Assembly (NCBI RefSeq): GCF_017676345.1
Contig: NZ_JAFFZM010000003.1
Coordinates: forward strand, 372,001-436,000
Source: Streptomyces smyrnaeus
Lineage (GTDB): Bacteria > Actinomycetota > Actinomycetes > Streptomycetales > Streptomycetaceae
DNA: 64,000 nt
Direction of reading: 5' to 3'
This document shows positions 17,678-28,273 of the stretch, one piece after another (within the stretch, counting starts at the first letter, position 1; every line of letters starts with the position of its first letter). A model generated the notes under the pieces. The model ran no database searches, had not been told where the DNA came from, and worked only from the letters and a program-made list of their open reading frames with translations. Position numbers and translations under genes: made by a program.

Positions 17678-18286
17678 TCACCACTCGATGCCCTTCTGCC
17701 CCTTCTGGCCCGCGTCCATCGGGTGCTTGACCTTGGACATCTCGGTGACCAGATCGGCCGCGTCGATCAACTGCTGCGGCGCGTTGCGCCCGGTGATGAC
17801 CACGTGCTGGGTGCCGGGACGGTCCCGCAGCACGGCGACCACCTCCTCGACATCCACCCAGCCCCAGTGCATCGGATAGGCGAACTCGTCCAGTACCAGC
17901 AGCCGGTACGTCTCGGCGGCCAGGTCCCGCTTGACCTGCTCCCAGCCCTCGCGGGCCGCCGCCTCGCTGCTCATCTCGCCGTCCTGGACGTTGCGCTGGA
18001 TCCACGACCAGCCCTCACCCATCTTGTGCCAGGTCACGCTGCCGCCCTCGCCGGAGTCGCCGAGCACCTTGAGCGCGCGCTCCTCGCCGACCTTCCACTT
18101 GGCGGACTTGACGAACTGGAACACCCCGATCGGCCACCCCTGGTTCCAGGCGCGCAGCGCCAGTCCGAACGCGGCCGTCGACTTGCCCTTGCCGACGCCC
18201 GTATGGACGGCCACCAGCGGTCTGTTGCGCCGCTGACGGGTGGTGAGACCGTCCTGCGGTACGACGTTCGGCTGCCCCTTCGGCAT
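17678..18286 (-). CDS. cobO: cob(I)yrinic acid a,c-diamide adenosyltransferase
   Basis: Adds the 5'-deoxyadenosyl group to cobalt(I) corrinoids. 202 residues of the CobA/CobO/BtuR family: P-loop GVGKGKST, FQFVKSAKWKVGEE, LLVLDEFAYPMHWGWV and TGRNAPQQLIDAADLVTEM. ATG at 18286 overlaps the preceding TAA (TAATG). The enzyme often sits between the chelatase and the diamide synthase in actinobacterial cob operons, as here. Confidence 0.96.
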   Translation of the reverse strand: MPKGQPNVVPQDGLTTRQRRNRPLVAVHTGVGKGKSTAAFGLALRAWNQGWPIGVFQFVKSAKWKVGEERALKVLGDSGEGGSVTWHKMGEGWSWIQRNVQDGEMSSEAAAREGWEQVKRDLAAETYRLLVLDEFAYPMHWGWVDVEEVVAVLRDRPGTQHVVITGRNAPQQLIDAADLVTEMSKVKHPMDAGQKGQKGIEW

Positions 18287-20403
18287 TACGCGGCCCTCCC
18301 TGCGTGCCCTGCGTTACGTGCGTCGGTCGTGCTGCGGACGAGTTCCGTCACCGCGTCGGCGCGCAGCTCGTCCAGGGTGACGGCGCTGCCGCCCAGTTCG
18401 GCGGCCAGTTCGCGGGCCAGTCCCAGCCGCACCTGCCCCGCCTCGCAGTCCACCACCACCGAAGCGGTGCCGTCCGCCGCCAGCAGCCGCGCCGCCTGCC
18501 GGGAGCGCACCAGCGGCTCCGGGCCGCCCGTGGCGCGCCCGTCCGTGACGGTGACCAGCAGCGGCCGCCGCGCCGGGTCCCGCAGCCGCTCGACCCGCAG
18601 CACCTCGCGCGCCCGCAGCAGCCCGGCCGCCAGCGGGGTGCGCCCGCCGGTCGGCAGCGACTCCAGCCGGGCCGCCGCCGCGTCCACCGAAGAGGTGGGC
18701 GGCAGCGCCACTTCCGCCTCGCCGCGCCGGAAGGTCACCATGCCGACCTTGTCCCGCCGCTGATAGGCGTCCAGCAGCAGCGACAGCACCGCGCCCTTGA
18801 CGGCGCTCATCCGCTGCCGCGCCGCCATCGAACCCGAGGCGTCCACGACGAACAGCACCAGATTGCCCTCGCGGCCCTCCCGTACGGCCTCGCGCAGATC
18901 GTCCCGCCGCACCACCAGCCCGCTGCCGCGGCGGCCACGCGCGTGCTGGTACGGAGCCGCCGCCTGCACGGTGGCCGCCAGATGCAGCTTGCCCAGCGCG
19001 CCCTGCGGGCGGCGCGCCCCCGTGGTGCGGCCATGCGCCGTGCGGGCCCGCGAGCGGCGCCCGGCCGCGCCCTCGCCGAGCCCGGGGACGGTGAGGGCGC
19101 GCGCCTTGAACGGCTCGCCGGCGGGCGCTGCGGCCTGCTGAGGGGGCGCGGGTGCGCCGGGGTCGGGCGCACCGCCCGCGGTGCTCTCGGCGGAGGGCGG
19201 TGCGGCGGCCTCCTCGGAGCGCTCGGGCTGCGTCTGCTCGGGGATGGACGGCTCGTCCCGCGGGGCCTGGGCACCGTCTTGCGGTGCCCCCTGCGGCGGC
19301 AGCCCGCCACCGCCCTCGGGGCCCCCGTCCGGCCCGTCCGGCCCGTCCGGCCCGCCGTCCGGTCCGTCCGGCTGAGGGCCGTCCTCGTCCTGGTCGCTGT
19401 TCTCCTCCAGCGTCCGGTCCAGCTTGTCCTCGTCGAGGCCGGGGGCGTCGAACGGATTGCGCCTGCGCCGGTGGGGGAGGGCCAGCAGTGCCGCCTGCCG
19501 CACATCCGCCGACTCCACCCGGGTACGCCCCTCCCAGGCGGCCATCGCCGTCGCCGTACGGGCCATCACCAGGTCGGCGCGCATACCGTCCACCTCGAAC
19601 GCCGCGCAGGTCGCGGCGATCTGGCGGAGCGCCGCGTCACCGAGCCGTACCCGGGGCAGCAGCGACCGCGCGGCGGCGATCCGCTCGCACAGCTCCCGTT
19701 CGTCGTCGGCCCAGCGCGCCGCGAACCCCTCCGGGTCGTCGTCGTACGCCAGCCGCCGCCGTACGACCTCCACCCGCTGGTCCGTCTCGCGCGAGGCGGC
19801 CACCTCGACCGTCAGCCCGAACCGGTCGAGCAACTGGGGGCGCAGCTCGCCCTCTTCCGGGTTCATGGTGCCGACCAGCAGGAAGCGGGAGGCGTGCCGG
19901 ACGGAGACGCCCTCGCGCTCCACGTAGGAGGCGCCCATGGCGGCGGCGTCCAGCAACAGGTCGACGAGGTGGTCGTGCAGCAGGTTGACCTCGTCCACGT
20001 ACAGCACGCCGCGGTGCGCGTCGGCCAGCAGTCCCGGCTCGAATGCCTTCACACCCTCCGACAGCGCCCGTTCGATGTCCAGGGCACCCACCAGCCGGTC
20101 CTCGGAGGCACCGACCGGCAGTTCGACCATGCGGGCCGGGCGGGACTCGCCGGCGCCGGCGTCTTCGTGCGGACCGTCCGGGCACGCGGGGTCGGGCGTG
20201 GCGGGGTCGCAGGAGAAGCGGCAGCCGGGCACGACGTCCACGCCGGGCAGCAGCGTGGTCAGCGCCCTGACGGCCGTCGACTTGGCCGTGCCTTTCTCAC
20301 CGCGCACGAGCACGCCTCCGATGGCGGGGGAGACGGCGTTGAGCAGCAGGGACAGCTGGAGGTCCGCCTGGCCGACCAGGGCGGTGAAGGGGTAGGGGGT
20401 CAC
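18286..20403 (-). CDS. ChlI/ChlD-type chelatase subunit (putative cobaltochelatase partner)
   Basis: 705 residues. An AAA+ half (1-330) has Walker [10 protein letters not shown] and the Walker B region [16 protein letters not shown] linker (about 335-450) is rich in Gly, Pro, Asp and Glu. A C-terminal VWA half has the MIDAS motif DASGSMAA and a late TDGRATGG. In B12 organisms such proteins power CobN in cobalt insertion. cobN, often next door in streptomycetes, is absent here. The linker is encoded partly by 9-bp DNA repeats. Confidence 0.9.
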   Translation of the reverse strand: MTPYPFTALVGQADLQLSLLLNAVSPAIGGVLVRGEKGTAKSTAVRALTTLLPGVDVVPGCRFSCDPATPDPACPDGPHEDAGAGESRPARMVELPVGASEDRLVGALDIERALSEGVKAFEPGLLADAHRGVLYVDEVNLLHDHLVDLLLDAAAMGASYVEREGVSVRHASRFLLVGTMNPEEGELRPQLLDRFGLTVEVAASRETDQRVEVVRRRLAYDDDPEGFAARWADDERELCERIAAARSLLPRVRLGDAALRQIAATCAAFEVDGMRADLVMARTATAMAAWEGRTRVESADVRQAALLALPHRRRRNPFDAPGLDEDKLDRTLEENSDQDEDGPQPDGPDGGPDGPDGPDGGPEGGGGLPPQGAPQDGAQAPRDEPSIPEQTQPERSEEAAAPPSAESTAGGAPDPGAPAPPQQAAAPAGEPFKARALTVPGLGEGAAGRRSRARTAHGRTTGARRPQGALGKLHLAATVQAAAPYQHARGRRGSGLVVRRDDLREAVREGREGNLVLFVVDASGSMAARQRMSAVKGAVLSLLLDAYQRRDKVGMVTFRRGEAEVALPPTSSVDAAAARLESLPTGGRTPLAAGLLRAREVLRVERLRDPARRPLLVTVTDGRATGGPEPLVRSRQAARLLAADGTASVVVDCEAGQVRLGLARELAAELGGSAVTLDELRADAVTELVRSTTDARNAGHAGRAA
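19324..19371 (-). repeat. 9-bp tandem repeat in the chelatase linker
   Basis: CCCGTCCGG repeats three times exactly (19324-19350), followed by degenerate copies. It encodes Pro-Asp-Gly units, so copy changes keep the frame and only alter linker length. Confidence 0.7.
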
Positions 20404-20458
20404 GCGTCACTCCTTCGAGTGGCTTGGGTGCGTCAGGGATGCCGGATCGCGGGGCCGG

Positions 20459-22039
20459 TCACGGCGGTGCCCCCGGGGGTACGAACGGCAGCCCCTCCGG
20501 CACCCCGTCCTCGATGAGCCGCAGCAGCGCGGTCGTGTCCGCGTGCTCCTCGATCAGGTCGCCGAGCCGGTCGAGCTGTTCCTCGCGCAGTGCGGCGAAC
20601 CGGGTGTCGGGCGCCGGCTCGAAGGCGCGGCCCGCGTCGGCCGCGACCTGCCGCAGAAAGGCACGCCGGAAGCCGTCCGACTCCAGCGAGCCGTGCCAGT
20701 GGGTGCCCCACACGGTGCCGACCCGGCAGCCGTCCAGCGGGACTCCGCCGGTGTCGCACAGGAACGGCTCGCCGCCGTGCACGTCCGCGACGCCGTGGTG
20801 GATCTCGTAGCCCTCCACCGGCTCGCCCAGCGCACTCCCGTGCGGACGGGCCAGGGTCTTGTCCTGGGCGAACCGCACCCGCACCGGCAGCAGTCCGAGT
20901 CCGTCGACCACACCGGCGCGCGATTCGACGTCGTCCTCGATGCGTTCGCCCAGCAGCTGGTAGCCGCCGCAGATGCCCAGCACGGGCCGTCGCTCGGCCG
21001 CACGCCGCGCCAGCGCCGCGGCCAGCCCCCGCTCGCGTATCCACTCCAGCGCCTTGACCGTGCCCCGGGTTCCCGGCACCACCACCAGGTCGGCGTCGGC
21101 CAGCTCCTCCGGGCGGTCGCAGAACCGCACCACCACGCCGGGCTCGGCGGCCAGCGCGTCCACATCGGTGAAGTTGGACATCAACGGCACCGGCAGCACG
21201 GCGACCCGCAGCACATCCGCGCCGTGCGGGGGCGCGACGGTGGACTCCCGTACGGTGCCGCGGAGCGACACTCTCAGCCCGTCCTCCTCGTCGATGCCCA
21301 GCCCGTGCTGGTACGGCAGTACGCCGAGGGTGGGCCGCCCGGTCATCCCGCGCAGCATCTCCAGGCCCGGCTCCAGCAGCGAGACGTCGCCGCGGAACTT
21401 GTTGACCAGGTAGCCCGCCAGCAGCTCCTGGTCCTGCGGGGCCAGCAGCGCCGTCGTGCCGAACAGCGAGGCGAACACGCCGCCCCGGTCGATGTCGCCG
21501 ACGACCAGCACCGGCAGCCGGCAGGCGCGCGCCAGCCCCATGTTGACGATGTCGCTGCGGCGCAGATTGATCTCGGCGGGGCTGCCCGCACCCTCGCAGA
21601 TGACCGCGTCATGGGTGCGCCGCAGCTCCTCCAGACAGCCCGCGACCGTCTCCAGCAACTCCTCCCGCCGTCCGGGCCGCGCCCGGCCGTCGCCGCTGCC
21701 GGGATGGCGGCCGAAGTACCCGCGTGCCGACATCTCGCCCACGGCCTTGCCCAGCAGTACGACCTGACTGGTGCGGTCGCTGCCCGGCTTGAGCAGCACC
21801 GGGTTCATCAGCGCGCTCGGCTCGACCCGTGCGGCAGCCGCCTGCATGGCCTGTGCACGGCCGATCTCCGCGCCGTCGAGCGTGACGAAGGAGTTGAGCG
21901 ACATGTTCTGCGCCTTGAACGGCGCCACCCGCACCCCTTTGCGGGCCAGCCAGCGGCAGATGCCCGCGGTGACCACGCTCTTGCCGGCGTCCGATGTCGT
22001 CCCGGCGACCAGCAGTCCGCCTGTCCTGCGCGCGCTCAC
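20459..22039 (-). CDS. cobQ: cobyric acid synthase
   Basis: Amidates side chains b, d, e and g of adenosylcobyrinate a,c-diamide. 526 residues. N-terminal P-loop TTSDAGKS (15-22) and the family [26 protein letters not shown]; a GATase domain with the nucleophile in [12 protein letters not shown] and the His in [13 protein letters not shown] start at 22039 overlaps the cbiB stop (GTGA), so the two are coupled. 55 bp separate it from the chelatase gene, leaving no room for cobN. Confidence 0.96.
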   Translation of the reverse strand: MSARRTGGLLVAGTTSDAGKSVVTAGICRWLARKGVRVAPFKAQNMSLNSFVTLDGAEIGRAQAMQAAAARVEPSALMNPVLLKPGSDRTSQVVLLGKAVGEMSARGYFGRHPGSGDGRARPGRREELLETVAGCLEELRRTHDAVICEGAGSPAEINLRRSDIVNMGLARACRLPVLVVGDIDRGGVFASLFGTTALLAPQDQELLAGYLVNKFRGDVSLLEPGLEMLRGMTGRPTLGVLPYQHGLGIDEEDGLRVSLRGTVRESTVAPPHGADVLRVAVLPVPLMSNFTDVDALAAEPGVVVRFCDRPEELADADLVVVPGTRGTVKALEWIRERGLAAALARRAAERRPVLGICGGYQLLGERIEDDVESRAGVVDGLGLLPVRVRFAQDKTLARPHGSALGEPVEGYEIHHGVADVHGGEPFLCDTGGVPLDGCRVGTVWGTHWHGSLESDGFRRAFLRQVAADAGRAFEPAPDTRFAALREEQLDRLGDLIEEHADTTALLRLIEDGVPEGLPFVPPGAPP

Positions 22040-23058
22040 CGCGCTCCTCCCTCGCCGCGCCCCCGCCCCGGGCGGCGCGCTGCCGTACCCACCAGGCAGC
22101 TCGTCACCAGCGCCAGCACTCCTACCCGGCGCGAGAGCCGTACAGCCCGTTCGATGTCCGTCGACCGGACGGCGCGCCCCCGGGTGTTGAGGACCGGCCG
22201 GTGCTCCACCCGTCCGCCGTAGGAGAGGGTGCCACCCAGCCGCACCCCGAGTGCGCCCGCGAACGCGGCTTCCACCGGGCCCGCGTTGGGGCTGGGGTGG
22301 CGGTGCGCGTCGGCGCGCCAGGCGTGCACGGCACCGCGCGGATCGGGCCCGGTGAGTGCGGCCAGCGCGGCGGTCAGCCGGGCCCCCGGCCAGCCCGCCA
22401 CATCGTCCAGCCGGGCGGCGGCCCAGCCGAAGCGGCGGTGGCGCGGGGAGAGGTGGCCGACCATCGCGTCGAGCGTGTTGACCGCGCGGAAGCCCACCAG
22501 ACCGGGAACGCCTGCCAGCGCGCCCCACACCAGTGCGCCCACCACGGCGTCCGAGGTGTTCTCCGCGACGGACTCGACCACGGCGCGGGCCACCGCCGGT
22601 GCGTCGAGGCGCTGCGGATCGCGTCCGCACAGCGCGGGCAGCCGCTCGCGTGCCAGCTCCAGATCCCCCGCCTCCAGCGCGGCGCCCACGGCACGGGCTT
22701 CGCGGGTCAGCGAGGTGCCCCCGAGGACGGCCCAGGTGGTGGCGGCGGTCAGTGCGAGCGCGGGGACGGAGGAACGCTGTCCGGTGCGGGTGCGGGTGCG
22801 GGTGCGGGTGCCGGCGCCTACGGCGTCGCGCGCGGCGCTCGCCGTGGTCAGTGCGCCGGCGGCAGCGGCGGCACCCCCGGCGCAGACGAGGACGTAGAGC
22901 GCCCCGGTGCCCCGGTGGTCGCGCCACATCCGGCGCTCCAGCGCCGCGGCGGCCCGGCCGAAGGCAGCGACCGGATGCCCGCGGCGCGGGTCGCCCAGCA
23001 GCGCGTCGGCGGCGAACCCCAGCAGCGTGCCGCGCACATGGACGTCACGGGCCCCCAT
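22036..23058 (-). CDS. cbiB: adenosylcobinamide-phosphate synthase CbiB (CobD)
   Basis: Membrane enzyme joining aminopropanol phosphate to adenosylcobyric acid. 340 residues with the family landmarks [14 protein letters not shown] at the start, [28 protein letters not shown] and [19 protein letters not shown] at 23058 overlaps the TGA of the small upstream ORF (TGATG); an in-frame GTG lies at 23079. A hexanucleotide repeat (22783-22811) encodes an Arg-Thr run near residues 85-92, absent from the family core. Confidence 0.93.
   Translation of the reverse strand: MGARDVHVRGTLLGFAADALLGDPRRGHPVAAFGRAAAALERRMWRDHRGTGALYVLVCAGGAAAAAGALTTASAARDAVGAGTRTRTRTRTGQRSSVPALALTAATTWAVLGGTSLTREARAVGAALEAGDLELARERLPALCGRDPQRLDAPAVARAVVESVAENTSDAVVGALVWGALAGVPGLVGFRAVNTLDAMVGHLSPRHRRFGWAAARLDDVAGWPGARLTAALAALTGPDPRGAVHAWRADAHRHPSPNAGPVEAAFAGALGVRLGGTLSYGGRVEHRPVLNTRGRAVRSTDIERAVRLSRRVGVLALVTSCLVGTAARRPGRGRGEGGAR
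22783..22811 (-). repeat. GGTGCG hexanucleotide tandem repeat within cbiB
   Basis: GGTGCG repeats four times exactly plus most of a fifth copy. It encodes alternating Thr and Arg in a loop between membrane segments. The 6-bp unit keeps the frame on expansion or contraction. Confidence 0.8.
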
Positions 23059-23198
23059 CAGACGGCGGGTCCGGCGCACACATCCACGGTGGTGACGGGC
23101 GCGACGTCGGCGAACGCGGCGACAGGCGCGTCGGCGGTGAGGCCTGCGGGCAGGTCCGCAGGCACGTCGGCGAAAGGTATGGCGGCAGGGCCACGCAT
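23058..23198 (-). CDS. small ORF between the B12 riboswitch and cbiB (46 aa, unknown)
   Basis: ATG at 23198 with GAGGA nine bases upstream. The 46-residue product is rich in Ala, Pro, Val and Asp, with the pattern PFADVPADLPAG...VAAFADVAPVTTV and one Cys near the C-terminus. It has no membrane segment and no His cluster, so it is not CbtB. Its stop overlaps the cbiB ATG (TGATG). I count about 80% G/C at third positions, lower than neighbouring genes but coding-like. It may be a leader ORF that sets cbiB translation, or a small protein of unknown role. Confidence 0.5.
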   Translation of the reverse strand: MRGPAAIPFADVPADLPAGLTADAPVAAFADVAPVTTVDVCAGPAV

Positions 23199-23239
23199 CA
23201 CGGTGTCCTCACTCAGGGTCCTCGCCCTGGCTCGAATCG

Positions 23240-23415
23240 ACCGGCGGCGAGAGTCTCCTGGCTCCCGGATCCACACCGTCCCCCGCCTTCCAGCCCGGTG
23301 GGCCGTGGCTTCGCTGGGGGAGGCGCTCCCCGGTGACAGTGGCGGGACCGCGCCGGATTCGCACCGGCTTCCTCTCCATGCCGCCGTTTGGCAGGGGAAG
23401 TCCACCACGCCGGTG
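23240..23415 (-). ncRNA. cobalamin (AdoCbl) riboswitch
   Basis: Read on the minus strand, GCCGGTGCGAATCCGGC followed by GCGGTCCCGCCACTGT is the conserved B12 box and adjoining P-helices (about 23336-23370). Downstream GGGAGCCAGGAGACTCTCGCC (about 23246-23266) is the conserved 3' part. It ends about 40 bases before the small ORF start, so it can sequester that ribosome site or terminate transcription. It should repress the whole cob operon when B12 is plentiful. Confidence 0.93.
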
Positions 23416-23467
23416 TGGCCCCGTCAACTCGCCCCTGACCTGCGACGGGGGAGTGCGGGCCGACGCA

Positions 23468-23506
23468 CCGCGAGGGGGTACGGGATGATCCCGTACCCCC
23501 TCGCGG
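23468..23506 (-). terminator. 19-bp perfect hairpin isolating pit and cob operons
   Basis: Exact inverted repeat with arms 23468-23486 and 23488-23506 and a single central base, starting with CCGCGAGGGGGTACGGGAT. It sits 18 bases after the small membrane protein stop and before the riboswitch, so it should stop read-through from the phosphate operon. Confidence 0.85.
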
Positions 23507-23523
23507 AAGCCTGCCCCGGGCGG

Positions 23524-23736
23524 CTATGCCGCGATCAGGTAGATCCCGTACGCCACCGCCGCCAGGCAGAGCGCGTAGCAGAGGTAGGCGCCGGTGCGCG
23601 CCAGCGGCGAGGGCGTCGTGCCCGCGGTGCGGGGCGAGCCCGCGACGATGCCGAGGGTGAAGACGCCGACGAGTCCCACCGTCGCCACCAGGCTGACGCC
23701 GAAGACCTGGCCGAGTGCGGCCCAGTCGATGTTCAT
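23524..23736 (-). CDS. small two-segment membrane protein partnered with the phosphate transporter
   Basis: 70 residues with two hydrophobic helices (about 12-33 and 48-68) joined by a short polar loop. ATG at 23736, 17 bp after the phosphate transporter stop, so the pair is co-transcribed. I recognise no named domain; similar small ORFs follow pit genes in other streptomycetes. It may be an accessory or stabilising subunit, but the sequence does not prove this. Confidence 0.75.
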   Translation of the reverse strand: MNIDWAALGQVFGVSLVATVGLVGVFTLGIVAGSPRTAGTTPSPLARTGAYLCYALCLAAVAYGIYLIAA

Positions 23737-23753
23737 GCGGTCGTCCCTTCTGC

Positions 23754-25097
<1,344 letters not shown>

Positions 25098-25140
25098 TCA
25101 CCAGGCACAATCAGTTCGAAGGGCATTGACGTCGTGAACG

Positions 25141-25169
25141 TAAAGACGGCGAGTGAACGGAAGGTGAAC
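25141..25169 (-). promoter_or_regulatory. PHO box (PhoP binding site) upstream of the phosphate transporter
   Basis: On the minus strand GTTCACC (25163-25169) and GTTCACT (25152-25158) are spaced 11 bp apart, followed in phase by a degenerate unit GTCTTTA (25141-25147). This is the direct-repeat architecture of Streptomyces PHO boxes. An extra out-of-phase GTTCACG lies at 25133-25139. Confidence 0.85.
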
Positions 25170-25407
25170 TGGGGCGGGCATCGAAGTGTCGGCCCCTGAC
25201 GCCTGTTGTGTGGGACAGGTCACACCGTAGAGGCGGTGGCCTCAGGAACCAACACGACGCGGCGTCGAGCCAGTTAACGCCATGGTGCCGAGCCGGTGAA
25301 CACCGTGGTGGCGCGCCGCCGCCCCGTACCGGCTCCGCCGACCGGGCGTCACCCTCCCGGCCCGCCCCGCTGGTTTCGCCCGCCCGATCGCGTCAACACT
25401 GACAAAG

Positions 25408-26565
25408 ATGCGTCTGCGAACCGCGGCACTGGCCGCCACCTCCGTGCTCGGTACCGGCGCGGCCACCCTCGCGGCCGGACGGTACGCCGCCGACGCCGCG
25501 CTGCGCCCGCCGCGCCCCAGGAGCGACGGCGGCGGCAGGCCCACCGCCGGATTCGAGGGCACCCGGCTGACCGTGCACTCCCACGAGGACGGCCGGATCG
25601 CCGTCACCCGCTCCCTCGCCGCCCGGCTGCCCGGTGTCTACGGCCTGACCGGACGCGGCGTCCACGCCGTCGTCGGGCCGGTGCTGGAGGAGGCCACGGC
25701 GGCGGAGCCCCGGCCGCACGCCGTCCTGCGGGAGCTGCGGCGCGTCGACCGCGGCCGGCTGAGCATCGGCGGCACCGTCCACCTCACCCCGCAGGTGTAC
25801 ATCGGCAACCCGGGCGAAGCCCTCGGTGTGGAGTACACCGACGTCGAGATCCCCGGGGAGCTCGGCCCGCTGCCCGCGTGGTTCGTACCCGGCGACCGCA
25901 GCGCCTGGGTGATCACCGTGCACGGCCTCGGCGCCACCCGCGAACACCCCCTCACGCTGCTCCCGTTCTACCGGAGCCACAGCCTGCCGGTGCTCGACAT
26001 CGCCTACCGGGGCGACGCGGGAGCGCCCCCCTCGCTCGACGGCATCGGCCACCTGGGCAACTCCGAGTGGCGGGACCTGGACGCCGCCATCCGCTACGCC
26101 GTCCAGCACGGTGCCCGGCGGGTGATCCTGCACGGCTGGTCCAGCGGCGCCACCATGGCCCTGCACGCGGCCGCGAACTCGCCGCTGCGGGAGCGCGTGG
26201 CCGGTCTCGTGCTGGACTCTCCCGTACTGGAGTGGCGGCGTACCGTGCGCGCACTGGCGGCCTCCCGGGGCACGCCCAGGGCGCTGCTGCCGCTCGTCGT
26301 GCGCGCCGTGCAGGGGCGCGCTGGCCTGCCCGAGGGGCGCGACGCGGCACTGGTCGACCCGGCGAAGCTGGCCGTACCCACGCTCCTGCTGCACGGTCCC
26401 GCCGACACCATCGCCCCCTGGGAGGGCTCCCGAGCGCTGGCCGCACACCGCAGGCAACTCGTCTCCCTGCACAAGATCCCGCACGCCCCGCACGCCGCCA
26501 TGTGGAACGCGGACCCGCACGGCTACGAGGAGAAGCTGCGCCGCTTCCTCACCCCTTTCATGTGA
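25408..26565 (+). CDS. alpha/beta hydrolase with N-terminal membrane anchor or signal
   Basis: 385 residues. An N-terminal hydrophobic stretch (RTAALAATSVLGTGAATLAAG) suggests a signal or anchor. The hydrolase domain begins near residue 165, with the oxyanion HGLG (WVITVHGLGATREHP). The nucleophile is Ser245 in GWSSGA, the acid likely Asp in HGPADTIAPWEGS, and the base His in PHAPHAAMWN. Substrate unknown; peptide or ester hydrolysis are possible. ATG at 25408. Confidence 0.85.
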   Translation: MRLRTAALAATSVLGTGAATLAAGRYAADAALRPPRPRSDGGGRPTAGFEGTRLTVHSHEDGRIAVTRSLAARLPGVYGLTGRGVHAVVGPVLEEATAAEPRPHAVLRELRRVDRGRLSIGGTVHLTPQVYIGNPGEALGVEYTDVEIPGELGPLPAWFVPGDRSAWVITVHGLGATREHPLTLLPFYRSHSLPVLDIAYRGDAGAPPSLDGIGHLGNSEWRDLDAAIRYAVQHGARRVILHGWSSGATMALHAAANSPLRERVAGLVLDSPVLEWRRTVRALAASRGTPRALLPLVVRAVQGRAGLPEGRDAALVDPAKLAVPTLLLHGPADTIAPWEGSRALAAHRRQLVSLHKIPHAPHAAMWNADPHGYEEKLRRFLTPFM

Positions 26566-26575
26566 ACGCGCCCTT

Positions 26576-26615
26576 CATGTGAAGCAGTGACACGTCATAT
26601 GAAGCAGTGTCACGC
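26576..26615. repeat. 20-bp tandem repeat with internal dyad downstream of the hydrolase gene
   Basis: Two 20-bp units beginning CATGTGAAGCAGTGACACG and CATATGAAGCAGTGTCACG, plus a third partial TTCATGTGAA over the preceding stop codon. GTGACAC and GTGTCAC also form a 7-bp inverted repeat. It could be a hairpin terminator or an operator for the gene at 26705. Confidence 0.65.
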
Positions 26616-26704
26616 TGAGCCCCTTTCAGCAGCCCGCGCACACCCGTCCGCACAGACCGAACGACCGGAATCGGCACCCCAGGTTTGGGTTTCAACGGCA
26701 CAGC

Positions 26705-28117
26705 GTGAAGACTGCTCCTGTGACGACGTCCCGTACTCCGGGGGACAACCGGCTCCGCCTCGTTCCCCGACAGCCCGTCGCCGCCGCTCGGCGTACTGTG
26801 ACGACCAGGCGCTCCGCCAGGACGCCACCGCCCCCGGACGGTGTGCTGCCCCGCGACCAGCTTGCCCGGTATGCGCGTGCCTGCCTCGCCGACGCCGTCC
26901 GCGTGGCCCGCTGGGCGGCCGAGACCGGCTGCTCCCCGCAGCCGGGCCCGGAGGCCGAACGAGCGGCCGAAGCGCTGCGGATGGCGGTCCCGCTGGTGCG
27001 TACGCACTGGGACCGGGCCAAGCTGGCCGGACTGATCGAACTCCATGGCGACACCGCCCGCGCGGGATGGCGGCTACGTGCCTGGGACCGCGACGACAGT
27101 GCCGTGCTGCGGGGCTGGGTCGCGCTGTTCGACGCCTGGTCGCTGGCCCACCCCGCGCCGCTGGCGCACGAGCAGAGCCTGGTCGCCGAGATCGTCGAGG
27201 CGGTGCCCCAGTTCCTGTCCGTGATGCACCTGTCCGGCGGCCCCGTCACCTTCTCCCTGCTGCACGACCTGCTCGCCCAGCGCATCGCCGAGCTTCGGGC
27301 CGAACGGGACACCAATCAGCACGGGGCCACTCGCGCGATGGTCGGCGTCGCCCTGCCAGGACTGCTCGACTGGGCGCTGGACGGGCTCAGCGCCGTGGGG
27401 GCGCTGACCCGCTGCCCCGACGAGGAACCCGCCGGGGAGCCCGGCGTACGGCAGGGCTCCGCCGTCCTCACACCGCTCGGCAACTGGGCGGTGTGGACCA
27501 AGCTGGAGCAGATCTGCGTCGCGGCGCAGAGCCCGGCCGGCAACATCGAGCAGTCGGCCGAGGAGATGCTGCGCGGCTGCGCCCGGATGACCCCGGGGCC
27601 CGCCCGTGACGAGTACCGCGCCTGGCTCGCCGCGCGCCCCACCGGACCGGCCGTCACCGAACTGCTGGAGGCCGCCCGGGGCGATGACGCGCTCATCAGG
27701 GGGCTGGCCTTCGAGGCCCTGCGGGTGGTGGGAGCACCGGCCGAGGAAGCCGTGCAGGAGGCCGCGAACGAGCCCACCCTGCGGCCCTACGCGCTGCTGT
27801 GGCTGGCCGAGCAGGCCGGTACGGACCCGGAGGACCTGGCCGGCGGTGCGCCCGGCGTGCTGACCCGGCAGGAGGCGACCTGGCTCTGGGTGGACACCGC
27901 GGCAGCCGTCACCGACCACGGCGAGGAGCGGCTCCTGGTCGACCACCTGGGCACCGCCGTGCAGGGTTCGGTGCCCAAGCTGCTGGAGGACGTACGCGCG
28001 ACCGGTCATCCGCGCACCGTGCAGGTCCTCGTCGCGCTCGCCGCCGCACACCCGGACCCCGCGCTGGCCAAGGCCGTGCGACGGGCCGCCTTCCAGGTGC
28101 ACACCGGAGGAGGGTGA
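26705..28117 (+). CDS. conserved actinobacterial protein of unknown function
   Basis: 470 residues. The first 45 are basic and disordered-looking; the rest is Ala/Leu-rich helical, reminiscent of HEAT-like or alpha-solenoid folds. I see no catalytic motif, membrane segment or signal peptide. GTG at 26705 is the first good start. The gene stands alone between the alpha/beta hydrolase and the ABC-F gene. A scaffold role is conceivable but unproven. Confidence 0.75.
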   Translation: MKTAPVTTSRTPGDNRLRLVPRQPVAAARRTVTTRRSARTPPPPDGVLPRDQLARYARACLADAVRVARWAAETGCSPQPGPEAERAAEALRMAVPLVRTHWDRAKLAGLIELHGDTARAGWRLRAWDRDDSAVLRGWVALFDAWSLAHPAPLAHEQSLVAEIVEAVPQFLSVMHLSGGPVTFSLLHDLLAQRIAELRAERDTNQHGATRAMVGVALPGLLDWALDGLSAVGALTRCPDEEPAGEPGVRQGSAVLTPLGNWAVWTKLEQICVAAQSPAGNIEQSAEEMLRGCARMTPGPARDEYRAWLAARPTGPAVTELLEAARGDDALIRGLAFEALRVVGAPAEEAVQEAANEPTLRPYALLWLAEQAGTDPEDLAGGAPGVLTRQEATWLWVDTAAAVTDHGEERLLVDHLGTAVQGSVPKLLEDVRATGHPRTVQVLVALAAAHPDPALAKAVRRAAFQVHTGGG

Positions 28118-28235
28118 CCCCGAGGCGCGGCCGGGGCGACGCGGTGGCGTGCGGCGGCCCCCGGCGGCCCGGCATCCGCGGTTCTCGGCGGCCCGGCGGC
28201 GGCCGCATGCCGAAAAAGCGTTTGCGTCGCGCCGG

Positions 28236-28248
28236 TAGACTGGTTCTC
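28236..28248 (+). promoter_or_regulatory. -10 element of a leaderless promoter for the ABC-F leader
   Basis: TAGACT (28236-28241) is followed by seven bases and then the ATG of the seven-residue leader ORF. The transcript would begin at or next to that ATG. No clear -35 is seen; an A-rich tract AAAAAG lies near 28214. Confidence 0.55.
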
Positions 28249-28272
28249 ATGCCTCATCTCCTCGTGCATTAG
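28249..28272 (+). CDS. seven-residue leader peptide MPHLLVH
   Basis: ATG CCT CAT CTC CTC GTG CAT TAG. It lies 66 bp upstream of the ABC-F gene, behind a -10 element at leaderless spacing, and two bases before a 10-bp inverted repeat. Antibiotic-inducible ABC-F and rRNA methylase genes often use such peptides as ribosome-stalling sensors. Expression and stalling are inferred, not shown. Confidence 0.6.
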   Translation: MPHLLVH

Positions 28273-28273
28273 G

